DNA from: Telopea speciosissima
Taxonomy: Eukaryota; Streptophyta; Magnoliopsida; Proteales; Proteaceae
DNA length: 64,000 nt
Direction: 5' to 3'
NCBI RefSeq assembly: GCF_018873765.1
Contig: NC_057916.1
Coordinates: 13,660,001 to 13,724,000 of the forward strand
This document shows, in pieces, positions 19,866-33,356 of this stretch; the first letter of the stretch is position 1, and every line of letters starts with the position of its first letter. The translations under genes were made by a program, and so were the position numbers. The notes under the pieces are model-generated. The model was not told the DNA's origin, searched no databases, and worked only from the letters and a program-made list of their open reading frames with translations.

Positions 19866-20844
19866 GCGTAGTTGCTATTGCTGTTTGTGTTTTGAGATTG
19901 ATTTTTTTAAAAAAAAATTCCAGTTTACAGTTGGGTTTTATTCCCAATACAAAAAACAGTCTACTATTTGCTGTGTGTGGAAACATTTGTGGGGGACAAT
20001 AGAACTGTAGTTTTATCTAAGGTCTCTTTAAGACTGTAATGGTTAAGTACTTACAATTTTTAAAATATTCTTTGGTGGTTCAGTCTAAATTCTTAGCCAA
20101 TGCATGTGCCTGCTCAGGGGTTACTAGGTTAATTAGTTTCCAAATTGATGCCTGATCTAATGGTTTGTGTACTTTTGTATCTTTGACAAAATCTGGAACG
20201 TTTAGAATGAGAAACAGTTTCAGGGGTATTCAGAGAATTTTATTGCTATTAAGATTACGATATAGTTGGAAAACCAGATTTTGACTCTGCCAAAAAGTCA
20301 CGAGTGGAATCAAAATTTTGAAAACCTGGTCAAGAGTAATGAAGACTCGGCCAGAATGAATGATGATAATCACATACCCAAGAGTCCATTCATAGTATCA
20401 CATTACAGTGGATGAAGAGATTTTCTTTTGGGTGATGCAAATCTTTCCTTCGAATCTTTGATGGAGAATATTTTGATGGTTTATATCAAATTATCCATAT
20501 TGGTGGAGCATGGGCAAGGGGCAAGGGGCAAGGGCGGAGGGGACAGGATTTTGTCTTGTCTGAACGAGGAAAAAATGTTTGGTATCAGTGGGTTATGGAT
20601 GATTGAATGTGGACATGCAAAATGGCCACTTATCTTGAATGGTGGGGGTGGAAGTGGAACCGTGGAAGTGCAACTCCACCAAAATACATTGTAAAACTCG
20701 AATCAAAATCGACGGAGTTACCGATTTGACTTGGAATAGACCAACCCTGGTTCCTTGTAATCAAGTTTTGACCGAGTTCGACTTGGTCAGCAGAGTCTAG
20801 CAACTTGCTATTGAGTCCTACTGATTCTGGGCAATTTCAATTTA
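19866..20844. other. 3' flank of the ArfGAP exon, nothing recognised
   Basis: Likely holds the 3' UTR of the preceding exon. A short GGCAAGGGGCAAGGGGCAAG tandem lies at 20513-20533. No other feature seen. Confidence 0.4.
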
Positions 20845-21019
20845 GATCCTCTACTGCCGAGTTGCCCGGCAGGACTCCATTGCCAAGACACAGCAAGGCG
20901 GTAAATGATCGCCTTACCCCCACTCGGGTAAGGCGTTCAGGCAGGGGTAAGGCGGGCAGTCCACGCCTTATTGTGTCTTGATAGTAGGGTCCTGTCGGGC
21001 AGCTCGGCAGTAGAGGATC
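20845..21019. mobile_element. 175-bp MITE-like foldback
   Basis: The ends GATCCTCTACTGCCGAG (20845) and its reverse complement (to 21019) are perfect over 17 bp. The inverted similarity continues for ~55 bp through TGCCCGGCAGGAC, CAAGACACA and AAGGCG. The centre is a GC-rich GGTAAGGCG repeat. No target-site duplication could be read. Confidence 0.7.
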
Positions 21020-22947
21020 AATCCGGGCACTTTTCGGCCCGATTGATTTGGGATAGAATTAGGGTAGTTAATCTAGAAACATAATAATTTACCAGACTGG
21101 AACCATCAACAATAACTCAAACCAACTATTAATTGGTCGATTTTGGTCTTATCCATTATGAGTGATTTATATTTTAAAATCAAAATTGGGTCGAATTGAT
21201 TAACCAGTTAGAACCGATAGGAACTGATTTGGTACCGATTATGTGGGTTTATAGATAAGATTTAGATTTTTCACTCACTTGTATTTATTGAAAAAAATAA
21301 TCCTTAGGGTTTTGTATTTCATAGATTTTTTTTTTTGGGGGGTCTCTAATTTTTCGTCTAGATTGTATATAAATCCAATATATGAGCTAAAAACATACTT
21401 TTCTAGGCATAATTGACAAAGAGTTGGAATTGATTGATTAATGGAATGATTTTGATCCCAAAGAATATTTAGAATTAAAAAAAAAAAAATTCCCTTACCC
21501 TAAACTAGAGAGAAATAATGACAATGCTCTACCACTCAAAAACTAAACCCTCACTTTCCAACCTAGACTATACAAAATCATTTCCTTAAGACTGGTAAAC
21601 TAATTGCATCTTCCCGTGTGATCCTTCGAAGCTCAAGAGGTAAGGTCTGTTCTCCCTGGAACACCGTGTCAATCTCCGCAACACATGCCAGGTTGGCAAG
21701 CCAATCAGCTGCTCAACAAATTGCGACGACAAAAATTCTGAAGTTTTCATTTTGATTATCTTGGCTAATGAGCCTTTGTATTTTCATTATCTCATCTTTG
21801 AGAGTGATGTCAGGTTGTTATTGGTGAGCCTAGTAAACCACCAGATTTCAGTGTGAATTCGAACACTTGGGTTTTGGTTGATTACAAAAAATTATCGTGA
21901 AGGTTGATCGAATTGATCCTTATAGTGGAAAGTCCAAAATGGTGTTTCTTGATAGCAGATATATGCAAGTTAACGAACCACTCTAAATCCTTGTGCATCT
22001 TTCATTAACTCTCAATCCCCTTCTTAATATATACTTCTTCGTCACACTTTTTGTTTTACCTCTCTTGTAATTTATCAAGTTGTGTTAGGAAGATTAAGTT
22101 TTTAATTGTCATTCTTATTTTCATACCCAATTCAGTAAAGGGGTGTAACTGAATAGCTGAAATCCATTTTCGTATCCGTTTAGTACTATCCGAATCAGTC
22201 CAAAAGCTAAACGGATGCGGATACGGATAGGCTATAGTTATCCGAAAAGCTATATTTACATGTAAACGGATAAAATATCCGATCCGTATCCATTTAGCAT
22301 TGTCCGAATCCGTCCGATTGCTAATCGGATGCAGATGCGGATATAGCACTATCCGAGCCGAATCCGATCCGTTTACAGTCCTAAATTCACCACCTCTTGG
22401 GTTGCCTTATCCAACATATATGCTAACACGCACTCTTATCCGTTACGGTCCAAAATTGAACCGGTTCGACTTGGTTCATATCACTTAATTATTTTTGTAA
22501 ACAATCGGATCGTAAGAAATTGAAGCAGAGCTTCAGAAATCCGAGAGACCTAAAACTCAAGCGCACATTCGTAATTGAAGAGGAGAGAACCCTAAATGTT
22601 GATATGAATTCCCATCGATGCTAACTGCTAAGCTTACTCAAATAAGAAGATCGAGAAAGAAGAAGAGAATGAAGAAGAGATCTTTGGAGAGGGAATTGAA
22701 AACAACATTACTTGACAACATCAGAACTGAATCATATCCCCCCCATTAACAAATTTACAGGTATAGAAAGCTTCAGTCCCCCCCAAAAAGACTTAAAGGC
22801 ATAGCTATAAGTATAACTATGTACATTTTTTATATTCTAAGTTTCTAATGATTCATCTTTTTCATTATTTTCGTCACCATCAAGCGTATGGTGTGAAGAT
22901 CGAAGGGAAAAACAACTCCCTTTCGATTTCTTCTCTGTATTTTTACT
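21020..22947. other. Intergenic with a GGATNCGGATA-rich repeat (22140-22380)
   Basis: The sole structure is a cluster of CGGATGCGGATA / TCCGAATCCGTCCG words in both orientations at 22140-22380, a degenerate dispersed repeat. The last part (about 22700-22947) probably contains the 3' UTR of the CHX gene on the minus strand. Confidence 0.45.
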
Positions 22948-25900
22948 TCATACCGAAACTGTAGTGGTGGTGATGCTGGTGCCTATAGGAGTGACAGTAG
23001 CAGTAACGGAGGTTTCGGTGCCTCCGACGATCTTGCAAGCAGGGACTTCGTTACCGTGCTTGACATCGTGCTGTTGTATCACCAGCACCGAAGACAACAC
23101 CCCATGACCCGACGACGCCAGTACATCGCCAATGGGTCCCAGCTCTGGGTGAACCGCCGATCGATCCGCCAGTTCCGCCACCATCGTTGACGGGAACCGC
23201 CCCTTCCCCACCACAAACAGCTCGTACTCTCCACTACTTCCTATGGTCACTACCCCTTCCACAATGTTCTCCTTCGCTACTCTCTCCGTGTACTCCGCCA
23301 TCCCTTCCCACCTCCTCCGGAACTCCGCCACCGCCGCCTCATCCAACTCCTTCTCTCTCGCCCGATCCATGACGGCGGTGGAGAAGCTGTAATTCTTGTC
23401 GGAGCACTTCTCCGGCGACGGACGCAGCATGATACCGGTGGGTGTCGCTCCTTGCTCTTCCATGAAACGTATCACGGTGACCTTCACCTCGGGATGCTCC
23501 GCCATTCTTCCTCCCAACTCTAGGGCCTCGCGGTCGTCGGGCCCACCGAAGAAGACGACACAGACTCCCTTTGCCACGGTGGCACTGGATGACGGAGTGA
23601 TCCGCTTGGACCCACCGCCCAGGCGCCGGCTCACCAGCACGGCCACGGAACAGGGGGAGTCCTTAAGGATCCTTTGGTTCACCATCCTCCAGCTGTGACC
23701 CACATTCTCCAACTCACCCGAACCGGATCCAGACCCGTCTCCTCTGCTTTGCCTGTGGAAGGGCAGTATTATCATGCTAACCCGCTTCTCCTCTGCAACT
23801 TGGCAGACGTCTTCGTGCATGGTGTGCAGGGCCGAGATGGCCGTCATGGTTCGAACCTTGACTCGGCCGAGTTGGCCGTAAGCCTCGAAAGCCACAGTGA
23901 CGCCGTCGTGGGATTCTTCACTGCGGAGGCGATCGATAAAAGGGAGGCCATTTCTGCGAGCGCGTTGGGCCAAGATGATGGAGGAGGTCCGTTCAGTGAG
24001 TTCCACCAGGTGCATGATGTAAAGCTTGAGAGGGGATTTCTTATTGCCACGAATCGACTCGATGAAGCTAATGAGTGAGGGTACGTTGCCAGGGCCGTGT
24101 ACGCAGGCCAAGATGCGTAGCTTATCTTTAGTTTTGGCTTTGACGTTGGAGGGGGAGTCACGTTGAAGCTTGCGTTGGGCCGGGAGGGCAGGGGCGCGTG
24201 CGGGCTTGTAGAGAGCCATCACCGTTGGAGTGGTGATGAATGTGGTGAAGAGTGCCATCAGTACCAAGATGGCAAAAACCTCATCGTTCAGCACCTGCGA
24301 CGAGGAAAAATGATGAGAGAGATTTCACAATATCCCAAAACCAATTAAGTAACAACAGGGAGAAAGAACGTCCGATGCGCTGCCCCTGCACCCAGTTACA
24401 GGGGCGGGTGAAATGACTGTCATGCTCCATGGAAAGGTGAAATTTCCCAAGGGCGTGACGGTTATTTTACCAACCCATGTATCTGGGCACAGAGGGAGCG
24501 TACCATACACACTCATGTAGCTTTCTCTTTCCCTTTTTGGGGAATAAGAACGCTATGTGGTTCTTGTGCCTTAACACACAACCGTGCAAAATTACCACTC
24601 AGCCTCCAATGAACTAATCGGTCATGTCTTCCTAGTATAACACATTTTTTCTTTCAATTAGGTAAAAGCATATCAATATGTATTCGAAAAACTTGTTAAA
24701 TGATGAGAATGAATTTTTACCAAAAAAACAAAAAAGATGAGAATGCATAATAATAAAACCCTTAGGAACGAGACAAGGGACCAGCAAAAAAATGTGTTTT
24801 TTTTTTGGGTTGCTAGAATCTAGTCCACTAGGGGTGACCCACAAGGGATCTGCTAGGGGCAGACCCACGAAGAGGCTAGGAGGGGACCACAAAAGACCAA
24901 TACGTCTAGAACAAGCCCTGACATGCTACGGGCGGATAGTGGAAGAGGGGTCTTGAACTAGTGGTCCCAACCATCAGTCCAACACCGATGTCCCCAACCA
25001 AGAAAAGATTAGAGCTTCTTAGTTCACCAATTTGATTACAACATATGCATTCTTTAATTATAGTCTGGTTATTGTATGATCCTATATATTGTCCATTATC
25101 TACATTAGTTTGTTGGTTTTTCCGCCTCTACCAAACATGAAGTCACGCTTATATGAGATAAAAAAACAAAAAAAAAAGGATAAAATAAAGAGAAAGTTTA
25201 AAGAAATTATTGATACATCATACAACCTAGAAGATTAACAACCATCTTGACGTACATGCATAACAGTTCATCATCTTCCAATCATGTCGCATTTTTTTTT
25301 AAAGAGTTTTTATTTTTAATCGAATTTTCCTTCACCCATGGTGAAATAAGAATTCTTTCACCAAGAGGATTCCTAACGGTAGATGATTAGATGAGAGAAT
25401 TGTTTCGACTTCATCAATAGGGGTGAGAGTGTAATCACATGATCACTTCATTTGTGGAGAAAGAATTCTTTCTTCAACACGAAAAATTTCACCTTTTTTT
25501 ATATATAGCTGTCAATGTTGAACCTTCTTGACAACGAAACCCTAGTTTTTTTATTTTTTATCCTTTTGACTTCATAGAGAAAGAAGGCTAACAATAATAA
25601 GTGGAAAATTTTGATCAAGAATGGTTAGCCCTACACGCATTTCAAACTGGACTTCTACATATATTTATGACATAACAGCGGGCAGCCTCAGCCTTTCATG
25701 TGAACTTAAGAAAAAATTGGCATGTGATCGGTACCTATTCACACCTGATAAAGAAAATTACCAAATTCATATATATTATATATAGAAGCTTATTTTCAGT
25801 ATCGGTCATCATCGATACTAATATAAATCGGTCATATCGAATCAATTTTAATAAAAATTTTCATTTTTTAACTAAAAAAACACTTAGACCGTATCGGCAA

Positions 25901-28351
25901 TCATGCATTGGTGCCCTACTTAAGGGTTTAGCCAAAAATTATAAAATTTAATAATACATAGAAGTATTGAAACGATAAGGTCATTATGAAGTTACAGAAC
26001 TCAGAATTAATTATAATTACAAGAATCATATATATATCATGATCGAGTAATTTAGGGAATATTCCTCTGTGGATTCCATATAAGATAAGAAGAGATAATT
26101 AGAGATTCCATTAATTATATCCATTGGGATCATGCATGTAGAGTTATGGGATACACTACGTGTCCATAGAATTGGAGCTCCATTAATGATGGCTACTGGC
26201 TAGAGATAAGAAGAGAAAGACAAAAATAGAAGCTGCAAGGGGAAGTTGGGGATTCAAATATCATGGAACTCTGCAAGTCGTTGAACTCAAGGAAAACAAA
26301 ACTATGAAAAATGTGAAACCAATGACAAACTAACAAAGGTGGAAAGACTTTTATGATGACTTGTGGGAGATTTTGAATTTCGTCCAAAGGGAAAAAAGAG
26401 GAACAAGCCAAGCAAATTAATCCTGAAATTAGAGGAAGCCGGATCAGGTTTTCATAGGAGAACCATTTTTGTACGCATGGAAGCCATAGAAATAGAATCC
26501 ACTCATTCAATTGGAATCTATTTCTACAACATTCTTGTACGAGAACCTGAACCATTCTCGGTCTTGCCAATGCTTAACTAAGCAATCTTGACATAAGGGA
26601 TTCATGTTTACATTGTGGGTATCAATGATATCACATTGATATAACAATGTGATATCACTGATAGGACCACTAAGCAATGGAAAAAATTTAGCTGCAACCC
26701 GTTCCTGTTGCCTCCCATCGTAGGCGGAAACTTGAAATAATATCTTTTCGTTTTAATTTCTCTTAACTTTTAGTATTTTCTAAAATACCCTTTTAAATTC
26801 CAAATCAGCACCTACAAATGAGTCAGCAAGAACATAGCCGTAACCGGGGTAGTAGCCAATTTTTGTGTCTAGGCAACTATTGCTAGAATAGCCCACTGAT
26901 CTTAAATAGTTAATGAAAAGATTTCAGTTTCTTTATCCACATGTAGTGTTATTTCATATGGATTTTACTCTAATGAACCTAATAAAATCCGATTCTAAAA
27001 TTTATAAAAAAAAAGAAAGGAAATTATAATTCATTACTAACCTTCTTTTCTTTGCCGATGTTGAGAACAATGAGCTCCACTAAGCCTTTAGTATTCATGA
27101 GCACCCCAAGCGTCAGCGACTCCCTCGCCGGAATCTTACTTAGCATGGCGGCGAAGAAGGTGCCAAAAATCTTCCCAACACAGGCGGTGACAATGACGAG
27201 CACCAGCAACCCCCAAGACTCAGCGCCGTGTATCTTCGTCACATCCGTCTTAAGCCCACTGGAAGCGAAGTAGAGAGGGAGTAAAAGCCCAGACACGAAG
27301 TCCTCTATCCTCTCTATGAGATTCCTTGCGAACTCACCTTCTTTAGGTATCGTTAGACCGAAAACAAACGCTCCAAATATCGAATGTATCCCAATCAGGT
27401 CCGTTATGAAACCGGACACAAGAACGCCGGCCAATGTCAAGTAAATGTAACTTTCGTCCACCACTTCTTGCTCCGGCGAACACCGCTGCCCCACCCAAGT
27501 CATCACAGGCCGTATCACCACCAACATGAACACAACAAAGGCCACCCCGGATAAAAGCACCCACACGCACAAAATTGGACTCTTATGAGATCCACCTTTG
27601 CCGTTACCGGCCAGAGCCACGGCCAAAGCTAAAAGAACCCAAGCCACCATATCGTTAAACGCTGCTGCGGCCATGGCAGTCTCTCCCACTCTGGTGGTGA
27701 GCAATTTAAGCTCCGCTAAAATGCGGGCCAAAACAGGGAAGGCGGTGATGGACAGAGACACTCCCATGAAGACAAGGAATTGAGCGTAACCGGCTTCTTT
27801 CGCTCCCGCGACGGTTGCGCGAAGAACATAAGCAACACCAACGCCGCAAGTGAAAGGTAGGGAGATTCCGGCAGCGGCGATTGCGAAAGCTTTTCTACCG
27901 CTTCGTCGAATTGATTTCAGATCAAGTTCGAGACCCACTAGGAATAGAAAGAACAAGAGTCCGATGCTTGCGACGGATTCAAGTATTGGAGTGCTCCATG
28001 ATGGAAAGATTCGATTCAAGTAAGTTTTGTTCCGTCCAAGAGCTGATGGTCCAAGTAGAATTCCACCCTGCAACACGAAAAAAAAAATCGAATAAATTAA
28101 AGAGCTCTATTAACTACACAAGACGAATGAGAAAGCGAGAGAGAAAGAGAGAGATAAAATGAATTACGTACGACAATCTCTGCAATGACATTGGGTTGTC
28201 GGAGAGGTTTGAGGAGGAAGGATAGGGAACGGCCGATGACGAGAACCAGAGTGATTTGGATGATGAGAAGAGGGAAGGCGTAGTCCAGAGGATTATCGCC
28301 TTGCCAAGCTCCATTAGATGAGGTTTTAACAGAGGTCAGATTGAAGGTCAT
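22948..28351 (-). CDS. Cation/H+ antiporter, CHX17-20 type; join(28351..28172, 28067..27042, 24294..22948), 850 aa
   Basis: Three exons with phase-0 GT-AG junctions rebuild a full-length CPA2 antiporter. Exon 1 (60 aa) starts MTFNLTSVKTSSNGAWQGDN; exon 2 (342 aa) opens GGILLGPSALGRNKTYL; exon 3 (448 aa) opens VLNDEVFAILVLMALFTTF and ends VSV. The N-terminal half is a membrane transporter with about a dozen hydrophobic segments, including GLLFFLFLVGLELD, SITAFPVLARILAELKLLT, and an Asn-Asp pair in AFNDMVAWVLLALA where CHX proteins carry their transport residues. The C-terminal half is the soluble domain with SPCSVAVLVSRRLGG, FFGGPDDREALELGGRMAEH and ELGPIGDVLASSG. Relatives exchange K+ for H+ on endosomal and prevacuolar membranes. 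The chosen start matches family N-termini; an in-frame upstream ATG at 28492 would add 47 residues. No lesion is seen. Confidence 0.93.
24295..27041 (-). other. Long intron 2 of the CHX gene (2.75 kb)
   Basis: Bounded by donor GTTAGTAATG (27041 downward) and acceptor GTCGCAG (to 24295). AT-rich. It holds a hairpin of about 16-bp arms (ATGATATCACATTGATATAA and its partner, 26606-26660) and dispersed-repeat text with GGTAT/CGGTA words at 25790-25930. No coding sequence was recognised. Confidence 0.75.
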
Positions 28352-29400
28352 GATTACTTCAGTTTCTTCGTCTTCTCCTTCAAGCGGTGGTGGTAGTGGT
28401 GGTGGAATTGAGTGGAGGTAGTACCTGAACACAGACAGAGTCACGGACAATGCACGAGTTTTTATAGGTGTCTCAAGGGGTATTCTTGTCAAGAAAATGA
28501 GGTTAAGTTTAGGGGCATTTTTAGGTTAGGTTATGTAAGGGATGGGCAAGCGTCGAGGAAGTCAAGAAAGGCAAATATTGGGTTCTAGGAGTCAACCATC
28601 TGTGATCAAGGTTTGTACTGTAATCCAGGTATCGGATTCGGGATCGGATAAAATCGGCTTTGTTTTAATATCAATCTCACATTAAATAATGGAAGAGAAG
28701 AGAAGAAGGAACAGAGTCATAGAAGAAGTTGTTTTGCCTACATCCACGGTGCTAAAACTTCCTCAATCAACTTAGTTTCTTAGGGAGATTATTATCCTTA
28801 AATAATGGAAAGTACAAATCCGTGTACAACTTAGTTTCTACTGTATGAATCCTTATAATTTAGGAAACTAAATCTGCCACATAGATGTGCCTTATCTCCT
28901 ATTCAGCTGGGATGATCTGACATGTCAATCTTGCCTCTAATCTTGTCAACAGGCTTGGATCGGTAAAAAATGACCAAAATCCAGGTTTTATTGGATCGGG
29001 CTTGGATCGACCAAACTATCCAAAAAAATGACAAGTATCTGATGATGGATCGGTCGATCTAGGGAATGATATAGGAATACCTTGCCAAATAGTCTAATCT
29101 CGTGATCGGCCTCAGTCCATACCAATCCGATTCAAGATTATGAACTATGTCTGTGATTCCCTTCTACCCACAATTCTATGAGAATGGATCATCTGCGCAT
29201 ACATGCATGTGAACGTACATTTGAGAGACATTCATATGTCCTTTTTGTTTCTCTCGAGAATGGATCATTTGCTCATACGTGCAGGTAAGTTTACGAGATA
29301 ACGATTTGTTCTTTTTGTTTCTAGTAATACCCTTCTTCCCTTGAAAATGGCAAAAATGGGACAGATGGTTATCTCTCACAAGTACGCTTTGGGTACATCT
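28352..29400. other. Upstream region of the CHX gene; short tandem repeat at 29170-29335
   Basis: Presumed promoter side of the CHX gene. I could not fix a TATA box. At 29176-29335 two diverged copies share GAGAATGGATCAT-TGC-CATAC and TTTTTGTTTCT about 85 bp apart. 'GGATCGG'-type dispersed-repeat text is scattered through 28620-29130. Confidence 0.4.
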
Positions 29401-29401
29401 A

Positions 29402-29469
29402 GTCGTTGGGCTGTACCGCATACATCTCTAGGTATACACCGAGATATGTGCGGCACAGCTCAACCGTTG
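29402..29469. repeat. 68-bp hairpin
   Basis: GTCGTTGGGCTGTACCGCAT at 29402 pairs with ATGTGCGGCACAGCTCAACC (29445-29464), with the arms closing through ACATCTC/GAGATAT around TAGGTATACACC. Possibly a small MITE; no target-site duplication identified. Confidence 0.55.
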
Positions 29470-29814
29470 AATGCCCCCTGGGCACTGGGCTCCCTGGAGA
29501 CGATCCTGATCCTACGTGCATAGGATCTTAACTAGCACTCTACATCTAAGCTCGAGCTCAGCGTAGGGAAGAAGAGTAAATGAGATCGTGAGACACGTTT
29601 GGTAAACAGATCTATTTATCAGTTGGACACATGCAATCATGCATGGGACAAATAAAGGGAATAATTTACTAAAATGAAAATGAACCAAAAGAGTCAAAGT
29701 TCTTCGTTACGACCACGAGTAGGTGGACGGTGGGCTTGGACAGTCGCCGACACGTTCCCTTTAATTGGTTAGTCTTCTCCAATCTCCAGCTCGAGAGTAT
29801 ATGATAGGGAGGAG

Positions 29815-29962
29815 CATGGTTCGTGGTGATCTCGGTATCCGCTGGATCAGATCGGGATCGTCCAAACTCAGGCAAATATGACACTTTTGTTCCTATTTTC
29901 TTATTAAAAAGTTATTTTTTTTACATTTTTAATCCTGTCCGTAAAGCTGGATCAGATCGGTA
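29815..29962 (+). repeat. Dispersed repeat, direct copy at 39964-40135
   Basis: Shares GGGATCGTCCAAACTC, GGCAAATATGACACTTTTGT and TTTTACATTTTTA with 39964-40135 in the same orientation. Surrounded by GATCGG/CGATC words. No coding capacity. Confidence 0.65.
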
Positions 29963-30984
29963 TCGAGATCGATCTCGATCGATGCCAATCCGATCCATCC
30001 AAAATCGACCGATCCGATCTGATACCTCAAACCATGGGGAGGAGAGATCTTTACGCGGCTTACTTTGTAGCTGGAAGGATGGTTTGAGGAATCGGATTTG
30101 GATCGTCCAAATCAACGGTGAAATCGTTTTTGGGCGATCACATGTTGGATCAAGGGTACAAAAAAAAACTGATTTATAAAAGAAAAACAAGGGTAAATTT
30201 GTCCAATCTGACTTAATTCATGGCGATTTAGATCGGAATTGGCTCGATATCGACGAATTACTAAAATTGTGGATGGAACTGCCTCACTATTGGTATACCA
30301 AAGGCCTCCATGGTGAGGCATATAGAGTTTTGGGGAGGAGAGTGTGTGGGAGAGAGAGAGAGAGAGAGGGTATTGTTGAGGATTGATGTCTTGTATTCCG
30401 TGACTAGATTATGAGTTGCTTTGAAGGGTCATTAAAAACTCTGGATTTGAGGTTTAATATCTTGTAATCTATATGTATATGTATATGGGATGATTATGAA
30501 AACTTGTAATTCTTTTATTTCTCTTTAAATTATTGCGATAGGGTGTTAGAGTTACTTATAAGAATCCTTTATAAATAGAGAGGCAAGAGGATGACAGATC
30601 TCATAAATCTTTCTCCATTAGTGAAACTGTTCTCATCATTATGTGGATGTAGACACCTTACCGAATCAGAAATTCAATATGAATCGATCAATTCAAATCG
30701 GTTGAAATCAGAATCAGATCCCATTCTGATCAGATTGATCGAAGCTGATGATCTAATTCTGATTCCTCAAACTATGATCCTACCTTGAACATGCGATGTG
30801 TACATCATTTCCCCAATTGATATTATCTGAGCAATTCAAACTCACCGTTTGAAAAGAGCAATGCAGACCGGGATCAAGACCCACCCTGTAATTAAGGTAT
30901 GGTGGCCTGGTGGGTCCACTCTATTGTGAAGATACAACCCCTACTTTTCATACCTCCTCCATGTTTGCCTTCCAATTTAAAGCT
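29963..30984. other. Intergenic, nothing recognised beyond repeats
   Basis: Contains more GATCGG-type repeat text and an (AG)n run at 30350-30366. No supported gene. Confidence 0.4.
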
Positions 30985-31303
30985 GAGCCACTAGAGGTTG
31001 TTGAACAGTACATGGACAACTGGGATTACACAATGGATATGAAAAATGGGAACGAGGTAAAAATCAAATCAATACTAAAATGGAAATTTATTGTAATCAT
31101 TACTTTACATGATAGTATAATTAATGTAGATCATACCAAATATGAGGTAGTGCCACGAGGTTGTTGAACAATACATGGACAATTAGGTTTACACTATGGA
31201 TTTTCCTTTTTTTTTTCAGGGTTATCTTTGTTTGCATATAGGAAAAATGGGAAGAGAAAGGAGAAACCAAATCAATACTAAAATGGAAACTTGCTGTAAT
31301 CAT
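30985..31303 (+). repeat. Diverged tandem duplication (about 165-190 bp unit)
   Basis: GAGGTTGTTGAACA-TACATGG and CAAATCAATACTAAAATGGA followed by TGTAATCATTA occur twice (from ~30997 and ~31158). The second copy has a T-rich insertion. Confidence 0.6.
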
Positions 31304-31702
31304 TATGTGTGACTCATGAAAAACATATCAAATTTGATTATTAAATTTTATTTTATTTCATAATTAAATTACTTTGATTTGAAAAGTAAACTAAATTTTA
31401 CGTCTGAAAAATATATTTATCGAATATAATAAAGAGTTTTAGGTAAAGTATACAATCATGATAATAAAACCTTCTTTTTCGATTTTAGAAGTAATTTCAC
31501 TTCCCTTTATTTGCAATTAAACGTAGCCTCAAAAAATCTCTCCTTATTCCTTTTTGGCTATGAATGATCTGATAATATCGGGATCCTTAGTAAATACAAT
31601 TTGCATGAAAATATCATAATCTAGTTTTAAAATAAAATTATGCGTCATTGCAAGTTAGGGTTCACAGTTCTAAAGATTAATCACCCCTATGATCTAGAAT
31701 TA

Positions 31703-32060
31703 GGTTATTCTTATCCATGCCAACACATGCCATCAATTCAGACGTATCCTTGTAGTTATTTTGGAATGTATGAGTGTACAACATTTTAATTTGAATTGTA
31801 CAGTTACATTGTATTAACCTAAGGAATCATATCCCTCAGATTAGGAAGGCAATCATGCCACCAAATCCTTATCATTTTATATATAAATACTCTACTATCT
31901 CTCAATGGAAAGTAAGCTAATATTAACCTCAAATCTTCTTGTTACCAAATTAACAAGTTAAGGGGGAGTCTTATCCATGCCAACACATGCCATCAATTCA
32001 GCCTTATCCTTGTAGTTATTTTTAGAATGTATGAGCGTAGAGCATTTGAAATTTATTGAT
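31703..32060 (+). repeat. Pair of ~90-bp direct repeats 258 bp apart
   Basis: CTTATCCATGCCAACACATG, CCATCAATTCAG and TATCCTTGTAGTTATTTT occur at about 31711 and 31969 in the same orientation. They could be relics of short LTRs; no internal features confirm that. Confidence 0.5.
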
Positions 32061-32238
32061 AAGCCAAAAGAGACCTTAGTGATGTTTGAAACTGAGGGGA
32101 TGTTTCAAACAGTCGTATAACCCTTGTTTTTTCTCTCTTTTCTTGGTCTAATAATAATATTGCTAGAATTAAAAGGAAACCACTTCATCTATCAATTGAT
32201 AATCAAGCGGAGCGGAACTTAACTTTAACAAAAGCCTT

Positions 32239-32520
32239 TTTTTTTTGGCAAAATGAAGATTCATTGAAGAACAGTATGTGTACAACCTAGAGTTTCATAT
32301 TTACAAAGATCATAAACCCATGAAGTGAAATTTAGTCAATCTATCGTACAAATAATAGACAAGGCCTTCCTCGACAGAACATTTAAAATACTGTTCATTA
32401 CCCGTGGAATACAATGAAATGATATAAAAAGCATTTCACTCCTTGATTTGAGATAAGAAGAAAAACCCTCAAAAGTGGACAATTGAAAAACCAGAGAGGG
32501 ATGGATGATACGGACAAAAG
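32239..32520 (-). mobile_element. Possible LINE 3' end
   Basis: A poly-T run followed by GGCAAAATGAAGATTCATTG resembles the other LINE tails in this window. No protein match and no target-site duplication found. Just after it (32540-32760) lie three loosely repeated ~90-bp units with AAACTAAAATAAGGA. Confidence 0.35.
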
Positions 32521-33356
32521 ATTAATCAAGAAAAATAAACACTAAAATGTAGGGGTTTGTTAAAGTCAAAAACCTATCCAAAAATATTTATATGAACAAG
32601 TAAATGAAAAACTAAAATAAGGAAGTTTGTTCAAAGTTAATTTGGGATGAATGAGTCAGATATAACATATTCAAAAGGATTTCTATTAATCAAGGAAATG
32701 AAATACTAAAATAAGGAGATTTGTTCAAAATTAAAGACGAATGAGTCAAGAACATTTCCAAAATGATTTCTACTTCTTTAATCGTTTCTTCTCACGTTTG
32801 CCTTGTGACATAAGCCAATTTGACCTCTACTTTCCCTATATTGAAGCTCGCCTTTCATTTTTATCATTCATCAAGAAGAAAAAAATAAAGAAAAAAAAGA
32901 GGAAAATAGAAGCAAAGGCACAAATCAAAATAAGAGAGCATGGTTCCTACACGTGGACATGTAGGAACCTTTTGTACACAGTTCATTTTAAGTGTCAACA
33001 ACATATTAGATGGGGCCTAAAGTTTGTGGACAAGTGTATTCTTAATTCCCTTCTTCATTTGTCAAGGTTAAAAATTAGGGCTATGGAAGACTGTACAATA
33101 GTGATCGGAATATCATACATGAACCTCAATATAAATGGGGATACATGTTGATACACTTGGGTAGAGTTATAGGTATGATACTATGATGGCCATATCAATC
33201 ATCACCGATACCAATAGTGATACAATACGGATCGGGCCATACTGGCTAGTATCAGATGTAAATTACAAAAAAAATGTCATATCAATATCAGTATCATCAG
33301 TTTCAGGTATCGACAATATCGATAAGTATTGACCGATATGATTCCAATAAATAAAT

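Noticed and set aside
23187-24078. Plus-strand ORFs of 61-134 codons
   Set aside because: They are the antisense of exon 3 of the CHX gene, open because of its GC-rich codon use.
31703-32060. Direct repeats read as a small LTR element
   Set aside because: No primer site, polypurine tract, TG...CA ends or coding sequence between the copies.
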